In this document: positions 25,465 through 35,117 of the stretch, one piece after another | Position numbering within the stretch: position 1 is the stretch's first letter | Layout of the letters: each line of letters begins with the position of its first letter | DNA from: Streptomyces sp. GESEQ-35 | GTDB lineage: Bacteria > Actinomycetota > Actinomycetes > Streptomycetales > Streptomycetaceae | DNA: 64,000 nucleotides | Reading direction: 5' to 3' | NCBI RefSeq assembly: GCF_017948485.1 | Contig: NZ_JAFFSX010000025.1 | Span: forward strand, 62,001-126,000 | Made by a program: the position numbers and the translations under genes | Notes under the pieces: generated by a model | Told to the model about the DNA's origin: nothing | What the model saw: only the letters and a program-made list of their open reading frames with translations | Databases searched by the model: none

Positions 25465-27783
25465 TCACCTCAGTGCAGGTGGCGCCGCCTCCGGTGAGGT
25501 TCCCCACTCAGACGGGCGCGGGCCGACCGTGAAAGCGAGCGACCGCAGGGACCGCAGAGTGCCGGTGGTCAGATACGTGCGCTCGTAGGCCGACCCGTCC
25601 GTCCGGGCCGACTGGATGTAGCGGTCGGTCTCCGAGGTGCCGGGTGCCGTGATCGTGAGCCCGCCCTTCGGGTAGTAGCGGCGATCCAGGGTGAGGTCGA
25701 CGCGGTTGAAGACGGGCGTGGACAGGCCCCAGGTGTCATAACCGGGCTGCACCGGGAAGATCCCGATCGACGACAGCACGTTCCAGGCGGACATCGTCCC
25801 GAGGTCGTCGTTTCCGGTCATGCCGGTCGGCGTGTCGGTGAACAGGGTCAGCGCGGCGTGCACCACGTCGGTGGTCTTCCACGGCTGACCGGTGGACAGA
25901 TAGGTGTAGGGGGCGATGAGGTCGGGTTCGTTCTGCGGGTTGTACTTGTCGGCGTTGTAGTAGTCGTACGGCCCGTTCACCCACACCTCGCGCGCCGTCT
26001 TCGCCGGGTCCGCCAGGAGCTGCTCGTAGGCGAAGAAGGAGTCGAGCCGGTCGTTGGCGGCCTGGGTGCCGCCGATCAGGTCCACCATCCCCGGCAGGTC
26101 CTGCGGCACGAGCCACTGGTACTGCCAGGACGTGCCCTCGTGAAAGCCCTCGCTCTTCGCCGGGTCGGCGGGTCCGGTGAAGGTTCCGGAGGCGTCGCGG
26201 GCCCGGAAGAAGCCGGTCGAGGGGTCGAAGACATGCCGGTAGCTCTGGGCCCGGGCCGCATAGCGATCGGCGTCCGCCGTGTGGCCGAGATCCCGCGCCA
26301 TCTGCGCGAGCATCGCGTCCGACAGCGCGTACTCCAGCGTGGCCGAGGCTCCGTGGTCGTAGTCCGAGTCACCGGGTTTCACATGCGGGCGGCCCTTGAT
26401 GTACGGCGCGAAGCCCTCGGCGAGGTACTCCTGGTTCGCCTCCCGGCCTACCGCCGGCGAGTCCGCGGGCGGCACTCCGTCGGCGTTCTTCTTCAGCGCC
26501 CGGTAGGCCCGCTCCTCGTACCCCTGGAGCAGCCCCTGCTGGTAGGCGTTGGTCAGGAAGGGCGTCACCGGGTCGCCGGTCATGATGTTCGTCTCGACCG
26601 TGCCGTAGCCCCACTTGGGCAGCCAGCCGCTCTCCTCGTCGATCCGGATGACCGAGATGGCCATGTCCCGGGCCTCGCGGGGTGCGAGCAGGGAGAGGAG
26701 CTGGGACTGGGTGCGGTAGGTGTCCCACAGGGACCAGTTCTGATAGTACGTCCAGCCCCGCGCGCGGTGGATCTTCTGGTCCCAGCCGGTGTAGCGGCCG
26801 TCGGCGTCGCTGCCGATGTTCGGCGCGAGGAACGACCGGTACAGGGAGGAGTAGAAGGTGCGGCGCAGGGTGTCGCTGCCGCCCTGGACGCGCACGTCGT
26901 CGAGGCGGTCCTCCCATGCCCGCTGAGCTCCGTGGCGGACGGAGTCGAAGGAACGCCCGCCCTCGGCACGGAGGTTGCCGGCCGCGCCACGGGCGTCGAC
27001 GTACGACAGGGCCGTGGTCGCCTCGACCGTACGGTCCCCGGTCGTGTCGAAGCGGACGTAGGCCCCGTCCCGCCCGCTCTTCGCGCCCTCGGTCACCGCG
27101 CTGCCGTCCCAGGTGCCGTACGCGGTGAAGGGCCGGTCGAAGCGGGTGACCGTGTAGACGGTGTACGGCTCGGTGTCCTGGCAGAAGCCGCTGCCGGTGA
27201 TGGCGGTGCGCACCGTACGGCTGTCGAGGACCTCCACCTTGGTGGAGATGTTCTTGTGCAGCGACTGTCCCGCGTTGAGCAGGACGTTGGCCTTGTCGGT
27301 GGCCGGGAAGGTGTACCGCTGGACGCCGGTGCGCTCGGTCGCCGTGAGTTCGGCGTCGATACCGGACGACAGCCCCACCTTGTAGTAGCCGGGACTCGCC
27401 TCCTCGTCGTCGTGGCTGAACCCGGCGGCGTAGTCCGCGTAGTCCGTCTGTGTGACGTCACCCGTCGTGGGCAGCACGGGCAGATCTCCGCCGAGGCCGC
27501 AGCCGACGCCGGAGAGGTGGACGAGGGAGAAGCCGCGGATGCGGTCGTGGGAGTAGTCGTAGCCCGTGTTGTGACCGGTGTCGGGCGAGAGCTGCACCAT
27601 GCCGAACGGCACGGCGGCGCCGGGATAGGTGTTGCCTTCGTTCTCGGTGCCGATGAACGGGTTGACCAGTTCGGTGAGGTGCCCGTCGTGCGGCTCGGCG
27701 GCCCGGGCGGCCGGGACGGTGCACAGCGCGGACGCTGCCACCGCCCCGGCCACCCACAGGCGCAGGTGCCGGGTCGATCTCAT
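25465..27783 (-). CDS. Exported alpha-mannosidase, glycoside hydrolase family 92
   Basis: This 772-residue calcium-dependent exo-alpha-mannosidase has a signal peptide ending AARAA. The family blocks are visible: LVNPFIGTENEGNTYPGA, DYSHDRIRGFSLVHLSGVGC, the catalytic-acid region EGTSWQYQWLVPQDL (near residue 549), and the base region GNDDLGTMSAWNVLSSIG (near 659). Family 92 enzymes invert and remove terminal alpha-1,2/1,3/1,6 mannose from N-glycan or yeast-type mannans. A GGAGGA site precedes the ATG. It follows the GH2 gene by 19 bases, forming a two-gene exported glycosidase operon. Confidence 0.95.
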   Translation of the reverse strand: MRSTRHLRLWVAGAVAASALCTVPAARAAEPHDGHLTELVNPFIGTENEGNTYPGAAVPFGMVQLSPDTGHNTGYDYSHDRIRGFSLVHLSGVGCGLGGDLPVLPTTGDVTQTDYADYAAGFSHDDEEASPGYYKVGLSSGIDAELTATERTGVQRYTFPATDKANVLLNAGQSLHKNISTKVEVLDSRTVRTAITGSGFCQDTEPYTVYTVTRFDRPFTAYGTWDGSAVTEGAKSGRDGAYVRFDTTGDRTVEATTALSYVDARGAAGNLRAEGGRSFDSVRHGAQRAWEDRLDDVRVQGGSDTLRRTFYSSLYRSFLAPNIGSDADGRYTGWDQKIHRARGWTYYQNWSLWDTYRTQSQLLSLLAPREARDMAISVIRIDEESGWLPKWGYGTVETNIMTGDPVTPFLTNAYQQGLLQGYEERAYRALKKNADGVPPADSPAVGREANQEYLAEGFAPYIKGRPHVKPGDSDYDHGASATLEYALSDAMLAQMARDLGHTADADRYAARAQSYRHVFDPSTGFFRARDASGTFTGPADPAKSEGFHEGTSWQYQWLVPQDLPGMVDLIGGTQAANDRLDSFFAYEQLLADPAKTAREVWVNGPYDYYNADKYNPQNEPDLIAPYTYLSTGQPWKTTDVVHAALTLFTDTPTGMTGNDDLGTMSAWNVLSSIGIFPVQPGYDTWGLSTPVFNRVDLTLDRRYYPKGGLTITAPGTSETDRYIQSARTDGSAYERTYLTTGTLRSLRSLAFTVGPRPSEWGTSPEAAPPALR

Positions 27784-27802
27784 CGTGCAGTTCCTCCAGG
27801 GG

Positions 27803-30406
27803 TTACGGACAGCCGGCCGGCGCCGGCCGGGAGATGTCTCGGATCAGCGCCTCGTGCGCGGCCTTCACGCGGGCCACGTCCGGCTTCAGGACCTTGCGGT
27901 CGTAGGTCAGCAGGCCGTTGAGCTCGCCCTCGACGTCCGCGATCTGGGTGTAGACGGCGCCGTTGCCGCCCCGGCAGGCCAGGGCGCGCACCTCGTCGAG
28001 CTTGGTGAGGTAGTCGTCGGTGTAGGTCGCCGGGTCGACGTCGACGTACGACTGCTGCACGGACCAGGCGTGTCCGGGGACCGCGAGACCGAGGCCGCCG
28101 TACTCGCCGCTGACCAGGGCGCGTTCCCCGCCGGGCTGGGGTGGCAGGGCGGGGCTGGGATAGCCGTGCTCGTCCATGATGTCGCCGGTGCCGCCGTCGG
28201 CCCCGAGGTTCAGCCCGGACTGGCCGTTGACCAGCCGGGTCGGGTCCCAGGCCTTGGCCTGCTCGGCGACGCGGCCGATGTCGTACTGGCCCCAGCCCTC
28301 GTTGAAGGTCACCCACATGACGATCGACGGGCTGCTGATGTGCTCGTCGATCATCTCCTTCATCTCGCGCTCGTACTCGGCGCGCGAGGCGGCGTTCGGT
28401 GTCACCCCGGCGGTCATCGCGGGCATGTCCTGCCACACCATCAGGCCCAGCTTGTCGGCCCAGTAGAACCAGCGGTCCGGCTCGACCTTGATGTGCTTGC
28501 GCACCGAGTTGAAGCCGAGCTGCTTGTGCACCTTCAGGTCGTAGGCGAGGGCCTCGTCCGTCGGCGCGGTGTGCAGGCCGTCGGGCCAGAAGCCCTGGTC
28601 GAGCGTGGCCATCAGGAAGATCGGCTCACCGTTGAGGACCGTGCGCGGAACGCCGTTCACCTTCTCCACGGCGATGGACCGCATCCCGAAGTAGCTCCCG
28701 ACGCGGTCGGCGCCGACGCTCACCTTCAGGTCGTAGAGGAACGGATCGTCCGGCGACCACAGGTGCGGGTCGTCGATGGTCAGCGTCAGCGGCTGCCCGG
28801 TCCGGCCGCTCGCCGTCGCGACCTTCTCCTTGCCGTCGTACGCCGTCGCCGTGACCGGTACGCCGGCCCGGACGCCCTGCGCCTCGACGGTCACGCGGCT
28901 GTTCGGGACGTCGGGCGTGACCTTGAGGGAGCCGACGTGGTCGCGTGCGACCGGCTCCATCCACACCGTCTGCCAGATACCCGAACTCGGCGTGTACCAG
29001 ATGCCGCTGGGGTCCAGGCGCTGCTTGCCGATGGGCGGGTTCTCGCCGTCAGCCGCGTCGGTCGGGTCGTACACGCCGACGATCAGTTCCTGGGTGCGGC
29101 CGGGCTTCAGCGCGTCGGTGATGTCGGCGCTGAACTTGTCGTAGCCGCCCTTGTGCTCGGTGACCTTCTTGCCGTTGACGTACACCTCGGTCTGCCAGTC
29201 GACGGCGCCGAAGTTGAGCTGTAGCCGCTGGCCGGACCCGATGCGCCAGTCGGCGGGGACCGTGAAGGTACGGCGGTACCACATGCGGTCCTCGTGCCGT
29301 TGGATGCCGGAGAGCTGGGACTCGACGGGGTACGGGACGAGGATGCGTTCGTTCAGGGTCCGGCCGAACGGCGGCTGCTCGCCCGCGTCGGCCGCCGCGA
29401 ACTGCCAACGTCCGTTGAGGTTCCGCCAGGCGTCGCGGGTCAGCTGCGGGCGCGGGTACTCGGGGAGCGCGTTGTCCGGACCGACCTCTTCGGCCCACGG
29501 GGTGCGCAGTTCGTACGTCGAGCGGTTGGGGCCGCTGCTCCAGAAGGCGCCGATCTCCTCACCGCCGGCGGTGAGTCCGCCCTGACCGTCGTAGCGCACG
29601 TCGGACGTGCCGCGGGCGGTACCGGTCTTGTTGCCGACGACCGGTTCCTTCAGGCCGACCAGCAGGGACTTGGGATCGGACGGGTCCAACCGGGCGGTGG
29701 TCAGGGGCCACTTGGCGCCGCCGATCACCGCCTCGATGTGGTCGGTGACGGAGGCCGGGGGCGCGGACAGCTCGTGCGCGAAGTCGAGTTTGAGCGTACG
29801 GCCGTCTCCGAGGACGGTGGTCGCGATGGCGCCGTCGTAGTCGTAGCCGTCGGGGAGGCGGAAGGCCGACTGCGGGACGGCGGCCTTGCTGGCGCCGGGC
29901 GGGGTCCAGCGCAGGTGGAGGTTGGAGCCGCCGTAGTGCTCGAAGTACTCCAGCTTGACGTCGTAGGCCTGGCCCGCCGTCAGTTCGATGGGCTGGGCGG
30001 TCTGTTCGCGGTCCCAGTCGTCGACCCAGTGGTCGATGACCGGCTGTCCGTCGATCCAGAGACGGAAGCCGTTGTCGCCGATGATCGAGAACGTGGTGGG
30101 GCCGGTCTTCTCCGGCACGATCTTTCCGGTCCAGCGGACACTGACATCGTTGTCCTGACCGGTGGCGAACCGCAGGCGCGGCTCCAGGTTGTCGAAGTCG
30201 AGGTTCTGGTCGAAGCCGGTGGCCTTGAGCTCGTGGAAGTCGAAGGCGCCCGGGGCGGAGTGGGTGTAGTACTCGCCCTTCAGGCCGTGGATCTCGACCG
30301 GGTCGTCGGATGCGGCGGTCGCGGCGGGTGTGGCGGTGAGGCACGCGAATCCGAGGGCGACTGCGAGCAGTAGCACCAGGCGGTTTCTGAGTCGTCGGTG
30401 GCGCAT
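27803..30406 (-). CDS. Exported PA14-containing glycoside hydrolase family 2 enzyme
   Basis: This 867-residue protein has a signal peptide (RLVLLLAVALGFACLTATPA). An N-terminal PA14 domain spans about residues 40-190 (GEYYTHSAPGAFDFHE, RWTGKIVPEKTGPTTFSI, FRLWIDGQPVIDHW). GH2 sugar-binding, immunoglobulin-like and barrel domains follow. The acid/base is the Glu of WVTFNEGWGQ (near 700) and the nucleophile probably the Glu of VSGEYGG (near 767). Beta-galactosidase, beta-glucuronidase or beta-mannosidase activity is possible. The ATG follows AGGAGG. A LacI-type operator lies upstream. Confidence 0.9.
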   Translation of the reverse strand: MRHRRLRNRLVLLLAVALGFACLTATPAATAASDDPVEIHGLKGEYYTHSAPGAFDFHELKATGFDQNLDFDNLEPRLRFATGQDNDVSVRWTGKIVPEKTGPTTFSIIGDNGFRLWIDGQPVIDHWVDDWDREQTAQPIELTAGQAYDVKLEYFEHYGGSNLHLRWTPPGASKAAVPQSAFRLPDGYDYDGAIATTVLGDGRTLKLDFAHELSAPPASVTDHIEAVIGGAKWPLTTARLDPSDPKSLLVGLKEPVVGNKTGTARGTSDVRYDGQGGLTAGGEEIGAFWSSGPNRSTYELRTPWAEEVGPDNALPEYPRPQLTRDAWRNLNGRWQFAAADAGEQPPFGRTLNERILVPYPVESQLSGIQRHEDRMWYRRTFTVPADWRIGSGQRLQLNFGAVDWQTEVYVNGKKVTEHKGGYDKFSADITDALKPGRTQELIVGVYDPTDAADGENPPIGKQRLDPSGIWYTPSSGIWQTVWMEPVARDHVGSLKVTPDVPNSRVTVEAQGVRAGVPVTATAYDGKEKVATASGRTGQPLTLTIDDPHLWSPDDPFLYDLKVSVGADRVGSYFGMRSIAVEKVNGVPRTVLNGEPIFLMATLDQGFWPDGLHTAPTDEALAYDLKVHKQLGFNSVRKHIKVEPDRWFYWADKLGLMVWQDMPAMTAGVTPNAASRAEYEREMKEMIDEHISSPSIVMWVTFNEGWGQYDIGRVAEQAKAWDPTRLVNGQSGLNLGADGGTGDIMDEHGYPSPALPPQPGGERALVSGEYGGLGLAVPGHAWSVQQSYVDVDPATYTDDYLTKLDEVRALACRGGNGAVYTQIADVEGELNGLLTYDRKVLKPDVARVKAAHEALIRDISRPAPAGCP

Positions 30407-30445
30407 GGGATCCTCCTCGTCGAGGACGGGTGGCGGCTCTTGCGC

Positions 30446-30459
30446 TGAAAACGTTGTCA
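30446..30459. promoter_or_regulatory. LacI-type operator upstream of GH2/GH92 operon
   Basis: TGAAAACGTTGTCA is a near-perfect palindrome around AACGTT, the pattern of LacI-family operators. It is about 40 bases upstream of the GH2 start codon. No LacI gene is adjacent, so the regulator would be encoded elsewhere, possibly the one at 10988. Confidence 0.6.
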
Positions 30460-30513
30460 TCAACGGCAGTTGGCATCCCAACACGGGGTTCCACTTCCTG
30501 TCCAGGGACATGA

Positions 30514-30550
30514 CAAGGGCCCGCCTCTCCCCCGGGGAGGCGGGCCCTTG
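30514..30550 (-). terminator. Terminator of the BNR/sialidase-like gene
   Basis: CAAGGGCCCGCCTC and GAGGCGGGCCCTTG form a perfect 14-base stem around a 9-base loop, two bases beyond the stop codon of the BNR-repeat gene. Confidence 0.82.
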
Positions 30551-30552
30551 GA

Positions 30553-32001
30553 TCAGCGCACCGTCACGGCATGAACGGCTGCGCTGCCCGGCTCGTCCGG
30601 CGCGGCCCACGCGGCAGCGAACCCACTCCTGTTGGCGATCAGGCCCGTCTGCTCGCCCAGGAAATATCCGCGGGGACTTGCCTCGTCAGGGATGCGGGGC
30701 GCTTGGCGCATGTCGAAGGAGATCGGGGTCAGCCGGGTCTCCCGCCAAGTCGCCCCCTTCGAGGCGCAATCGGCGGCCTGCGGGCTGCACCGGACCAGCC
30801 AGCGGTCGGTCAGCAGTGGAGCGCCTGTGTCGTTACGGCGGAAGTCGGAGTACGAGACGGCAACGGTGCCGCCGCGGCCGACGGCCAGTGCGACGGTGAA
30901 GGCCTGCTGATTCGGCATGGGGATGTCCGTCGGCGTCCGGTTCACCTTCACCGGCTCCGACCAGGTGCGGCCGCCGTCGTCGGAGGAGGCCAGGGCCACC
31001 GCGTCGGCCCCGCCTCCGCTGAACCGCGCGTCCTGCCAGGCCACGTGGATCCGGCCGGTGCGCCGGTCGACCGCGGTGTCCGAGAGCAGGCTGGTGGTGT
31101 GCGAGACCTGTTCGCCCGACTCGGGATCCTGGAACAGCCACTTGGTCCGCTGGTCGGCCACCTTGACGGGCGTGGACCAGGTGCGGCCGCCGTCGGTGGA
31201 CCGTACGGCCTGGAGGGTGAGCCGGTTCGTGATCGGGCCCTCGCCGAACCGCACGCGGGAGTGAACGTCCACCAGTGTGCCGTCGTCGAGGACGGTCAGC
31301 CGATGCCCCGAGACGAGGTGTCCGTCGCCGGCGTCGACGACCAGCGTCGGCGGCTGCCAGCTGCGTCCGCCGTCCGCACTGCGGCTGATCCAGCCGTCGT
31401 TGCGGGTCCGCGCCTCGGCCGGGAACCTGGGCGTCACCACGTACAGCACATCGGGATCGCGCGGGTCCACAACAGGGGCTCCTCCACCGACCCCGCCCTG
31501 CGCCGGCTCGGTCGCCGCGACGATCACCGCTGGGCGGGTCCATGTGCGACCGCCGTCTTCGGAGCGCGTCGATACGGCCGCGCTCGCGGAACCGTCGGCC
31601 ATGAAGAGTCCGCCGGTCACCACGAGGCCCCCGTCACCGGTGAAGGTCACGGCCGGGCCGTCGACGTGGTCGTGGCTGCCGCCCGAGCACCTCGTCAGGT
31701 TCGGCACGACGGTGCGCTGCCAGTTGCTGCCACCGTCCCGGCTGACGGCGAGGACCACGCCCCGCTGCCGGTCCTGCGGCCACACCGCGGCCAGCCGGCG
31801 GGCATCGTGCGGGTCGACGGCGAGCTGCGGTTCGATGGCGCCGTCGGCCATCTTGCCGTCGATCGCCCCGGGGGTGCAGTCGGTGAAGGGGTTCGCCCCC
31901 GAGATACGTTGCGGTTCGGGTGCGGGGGCGGCGTTCGCGGTGCCGGTCAGGGTGAGTAAGGGGAACGTCGCCGCGACGAGAACGGCTGCGGAACTGCGCA
32001 C
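30553..32001 (-). CDS. Secreted BNR-repeat (sialidase-fold) protein
   Basis: This 482-residue exported protein has a signal peptide ending TANAA. Five Asp-box motifs mark a six-bladed propeller: SRDGGSNW, SEDGGRTW, SADGGRSW, STDGGRTW and SSDDGGRTW. An exo-sialidase needs an arginine triad plus Tyr/Glu pair, and I cannot confirm these by eye, so it may be a sialidase, another propeller glycosidase or a binding protein. The start GTG follows AAGGAG. It sits alone between glycan-degrading genes and glgC, suggesting a role in the same glycan utilisation. Confidence 0.8.
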   Translation of the reverse strand: MRSSAAVLVAATFPLLTLTGTANAAPAPEPQRISGANPFTDCTPGAIDGKMADGAIEPQLAVDPHDARRLAAVWPQDRQRGVVLAVSRDGGSNWQRTVVPNLTRCSGGSHDHVDGPAVTFTGDGGLVVTGGLFMADGSASAAVSTRSEDGGRTWTRPAVIVAATEPAQGGVGGGAPVVDPRDPDVLYVVTPRFPAEARTRNDGWISRSADGGRSWQPPTLVVDAGDGHLVSGHRLTVLDDGTLVDVHSRVRFGEGPITNRLTLQAVRSTDGGRTWSTPVKVADQRTKWLFQDPESGEQVSHTTSLLSDTAVDRRTGRIHVAWQDARFSGGGADAVALASSDDGGRTWSEPVKVNRTPTDIPMPNQQAFTVALAVGRGGTVAVSYSDFRRNDTGAPLLTDRWLVRCSPQAADCASKGATWRETRLTPISFDMRQAPRIPDEASPRGYFLGEQTGLIANRSGFAAAWAAPDEPGSAAVHAVTVR

Positions 32002-32104
32002 GATGGGCTCCTTCCGGACGGTGAGCCACCATCGTCCGCAGTCCCTGCCGTGCAGTCGTCGTACCCGGGGCGACGCCGCCCGTACCTCTCCGGGAGTAGC
32101 CGGG

Positions 32105-33325
32105 CTACGACACCAACTGCCCCTTCCCCAGGGCGATCACGCCGCCCTTGGACACCGTGTACAGCTCCGCGTCCCGGTCCGGGTTGACGCCGATCGTCGC
32201 GCCCGGCGGCACCTCGACGTTCTTGTCCAGCACGGCGCCCCGCACGACCGCGCCCCGGCCGATGTGGACGTTGTCGTGCAGCACCGAGCCCTGGACGACC
32301 GCTCCCGGGTCGACGACGACGCCCGGGGAGAGGACCGACCGGGTGACCTGCCCGCGGATCAGGCATCCGGCGCTGATGATGGACTCGCCGGCGATACCGC
32401 CCGCGTTGAAGCGGGCCGGGGAGAGCTGACCGGAGTGGGTGTAGATGGGCCACTGGCGGTTGTAGAGGTTGAAGGCGGGGCGCTCGGCGATCAGGTCCAT
32501 GTGGGCGTCGTAGTAGGCGTCGAGCGTGCCGACGTCACGCCAGTAGCCCTGGTCGCGGGTGGTCTCGCCGGGGACGTGGTTGTCGCTGAAGTCGTACAGC
32601 TGGGCCTCGCCGCGTTCGGTGAGCTGCGGCAGGATCGAACCGCCCATGTCGTGCACGGAGTTGCGGTCCTCGGCGTCGCGCTGGAGCGCCTCGATCAGGG
32701 ACTTGGTGGTGAAGATGTAGTTGCCCATCGAGGCGAAGACGCATTCGGGGTCGTCGGCCAGGCCGGGTGGGTCGGCCGGCTTCTCCAGGAAGCGTTCCAC
32801 GGTACGGCCGTCGGAGCCGGGGCTGATCACACCGAAGGAGGAGGACTCGGTGCGCGGGACACGTATCCCGGCCACCGTCACGCCCGCGCCGTTCTCGATG
32901 TGCTGGGCGAGCATCTGGCGCGGGTCCATGCGGTACACGTGGTCGGCGCCGAACACGGCGACGTACTCGGGACGTTCGTCGTAGATCAGGTTCAGCGACT
33001 GAAGGATCGCGTCCGCGCTGCCCAGATACCAGCGCGGGCCGAGCCGCTGCTGCGCCGGGACCGGTGTGACGTAGTTGCCGAGCAGGCTGGACATCCGCCA
33101 GGTGGTGGTGATGTGCCGGTCCAGCGAGTGCGACTTGTACTGCGTCAGGACGCAGATACGCAGGATGTCGCCGTTGACGAGATTGGAGAGAACGAAGTCG
33201 ACGAGACGGTACGTGCCGCCGAAGGTGACCGCGGGTTTGGCGCGGTCCGCGGTCAGGGGCATCAGGCGTTTGCCTTCTCCGCCCGCGAGTACGATTCCGA
33301 GCACCGAAGGTCCGCCACGCCGCAT
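32105..33325 (-). CDS. glgC: Glucose-1-phosphate adenylyltransferase
   Basis: This 406-residue enzyme makes ADP-glucose from glucose-1-phosphate and ATP, the first committed step of glycogen synthesis. The N-terminus has the nucleotidyltransferase motif VLAGGEGKRLMPLTADRAKP, then FGGTYRLVDFVLSNLVNG. The substrate-binding FLEKP and the regulatory/catalytic GADHVYRMDP are present. The C-terminal left-handed beta-helix has hexapeptide repeats (GAVVQGSVLHDNVHIGRGAVV). The ATG at 33325 follows GGGGAG. Its partner glycogen synthase gene lies 80 bases away on the same strand. Confidence 0.97.
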   Translation of the reverse strand: MRRGGPSVLGIVLAGGEGKRLMPLTADRAKPAVTFGGTYRLVDFVLSNLVNGDILRICVLTQYKSHSLDRHITTTWRMSSLLGNYVTPVPAQQRLGPRWYLGSADAILQSLNLIYDERPEYVAVFGADHVYRMDPRQMLAQHIENGAGVTVAGIRVPRTESSSFGVISPGSDGRTVERFLEKPADPPGLADDPECVFASMGNYIFTTKSLIEALQRDAEDRNSVHDMGGSILPQLTERGEAQLYDFSDNHVPGETTRDQGYWRDVGTLDAYYDAHMDLIAERPAFNLYNRQWPIYTHSGQLSPARFNAGGIAGESIISAGCLIRGQVTRSVLSPGVVVDPGAVVQGSVLHDNVHIGRGAVVRGAVLDKNVEVPPGATIGVNPDRDAELYTVSKGGVIALGKGQLVS

Positions 33326-33405
33326 GGCCGCTCCCCTCACCCTGGTTGACCATGATGTGCCCTTGATCAGGGGCCGCTAAGCCTGTTCGAGGACCTGCCC
33401 CCGTC

Positions 33406-34557
33406 CTACGCCTGCTTGAGGATCTCCCGGTATAGCTGGGCCGTCCTCCGGGCGACCGCGTCCCAGCCGAACTCCCCCACCGCGCGCTTCCGTCCGGCCT
33501 CACCCATGCGCCCCGCCTGCTCCGGGTCGGCGAGCACCGAGTCCAGGGCGATGGCCAGGTTCGCCTCGAAGCTCCCCTCGGTGTCCACCAGCAGGCCGGT
33601 CTCTCCGTGCTCCACCACCTCCGGGATACCGCCGACCCGGGACGCCACGACGGGCGTTCCGCAGGCCATCGCCTCCAGATTGACGATGCCGAGGGGTTCG
33701 TACACCGAAGGGCAGACGAACACGGCCGCGTGGGTGAGGAGTTGGATCACATCGGCGCGCGGCAGCATCTGCGGGATCCAGTGCACGCCCGCGCGGACGC
33801 TGCTGAGCTCCTGGAACAGGTCGCGGAACTCCTGGTCGATCTCGGGGGTGTCGGGCGCGCCCGCACAGAGGACCACCTGCGCCGCGGAGTCGAGGTTCCG
33901 TACCGCGCGCAGCAGCTGGGGCACGCCCTTCTGGCGGGTGATGCGGCCGACGAACAGGACGTACGGCCGGTCGGGGTCGACGCCGATACGGGTGAGGGCC
34001 TCGGTGCCGTGGTCGGGCCGGTAGAGGGTGGTGTCGATGCCGTTGTGCACGACGTGGACCTTCGCCGGGTCCAGCGTGGGATAGCAGCCGAGGATGTCCT
34101 CGCGCATGGCGCCGGACACGGCGATCACGGCGTCGGCGGCCTCGATCGCGGTGCGCTCGGCCCAGCTCGACAGCGCGTAGCCTCCGCCGAGTTGCTCGGC
34201 CTTCCAGGGGCGCAGCGGCTCCAGGGAGTGGGCGGTCATCACATGCGGGATGCCGTACAGCAGTTTGCCGAGATGGCCGGCGAGGTTGGCGTACCAGGTG
34301 TGGGAGTGGACGAGTTCGCGGCCTTCGAGTGCGGCGGTCATCGCCAGGTCGACGGAGAAGGTACGCAGAGCGTCGTTGGCGGTGTCCAGAGCGGGCCAGG
34401 GGCGATGGCGCAGGACGCCCTCCGCCCGGCCCTCGCCCCAGCAGTGCACGTCCAGGTCGACGAGGCTGCGCAACTCGCGTGCGAGGAACTCGACATGGAC
34501 GCCCGCGCCGCCGTAGACGTCCGGGGGGTATTCCCGGGTCAGCAGTCCCACTCGCAC
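33406..34557 (-). CDS. glgA: Glycogen synthase, actinobacterial GT4 type
   Basis: This 383-residue GT-B glycosyltransferase starts VRVGLLTREYPPDVYGGAGV, with the nucleotide-sugar donor loop. The C-terminal domain has YVLFVGRITRQKGVPQLL and the E-x7-E retaining motif in CPSVYEPLGIVNLEAMACG. Actinobacterial members of this group use ADP-glucose for glycogen and, in mycobacteria, also for maltose-1-phosphate (GlgM), so the acceptor is not certain. GTG at 34557 follows AGGGGG. It precedes glgC in the same orientation. Confidence 0.93.
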   Translation of the reverse strand: MRVGLLTREYPPDVYGGAGVHVEFLARELRSLVDLDVHCWGEGRAEGVLRHRPWPALDTANDALRTFSVDLAMTAALEGRELVHSHTWYANLAGHLGKLLYGIPHVMTAHSLEPLRPWKAEQLGGGYALSSWAERTAIEAADAVIAVSGAMREDILGCYPTLDPAKVHVVHNGIDTTLYRPDHGTEALTRIGVDPDRPYVLFVGRITRQKGVPQLLRAVRNLDSAAQVVLCAGAPDTPEIDQEFRDLFQELSSVRAGVHWIPQMLPRADVIQLLTHAAVFVCPSVYEPLGIVNLEAMACGTPVVASRVGGIPEVVEHGETGLLVDTEGSFEANLAIALDSVLADPEQAGRMGEAGRKRAVGEFGWDAVARRTAQLYREILKQA

Positions 34558-35117
34558 CCGCAACCCCCTGTCTCGGCACCCGGCTCCCTCATGGTCACTC
34601 AAGAGCGGCGCCCGGGGAAGAGCGCGGGGGTCGTGTGAAGCAACAGTCGCCGCCCGGGCCCGCACGGCCTGCCTAGACCAGAGCCGGCCGCGATCCGCAA
34701 CTCGGGAGTCCCAAGCGAGTTCGCGGCCTTCCGAACGCGAGAATTCAGAAAATTTCCGTGAATATCCGATGCCCTGTCGCCCCGCGTCTGCGCGAGGGGC
34801 GGAAGTGGCCGGTGAGGGTCTCCTGGTGTGCGTAGTACGAAGAAGCCGCCGAGCGGGCGGAGCGCGGCGAGACCGGGGGCGAGACCCACGAAGAGCAGTA
34901 GTACCAAGGCCCCTAGGGGGCGCGACCAGGAGGGTTACCGAGGGTGTCACCCCCCTGGGGGAGGACAAGGCTCCAGTCGTACTCCATCGGTAGTAGGAAC
35001 CATTGAGTGCTCAGGTACGACGACGGGAAGAACTTTTCGAGGCATCGTGTTGACTATGGAAGCCGACCGATCGTCGCGCCGGGCCGCAGGCCCCCGCCTC
35101 GCGCAGAGGAGCAGCAC
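34558..35117. other. Intergenic region between divergent glycogen synthase and permease genes
   Basis: No protein-like sequence is visible in the first 400 bases; open frames here lack ribosome sites and coding bias. The stretch ccccctgggggag at 34952-34965 is palindromic. Just before the permease, a 21-codon frame (35056-35121, MEADRSSRRAAG) ends in a stop that overlaps the permease ATG (ATGA), so it might act as a leader ORF, but it has no ribosome site. Confidence 0.35.

Noticed and set aside
34599..34907. A 102-codon minus-strand frame starting MVLLLFVGLAPGL upstream of the glycogen synthase gene
   Set aside because: The start of the frame looks hydrophobic but lacks a ribosome site, and the rest has neither codon bias nor family-like sequence.
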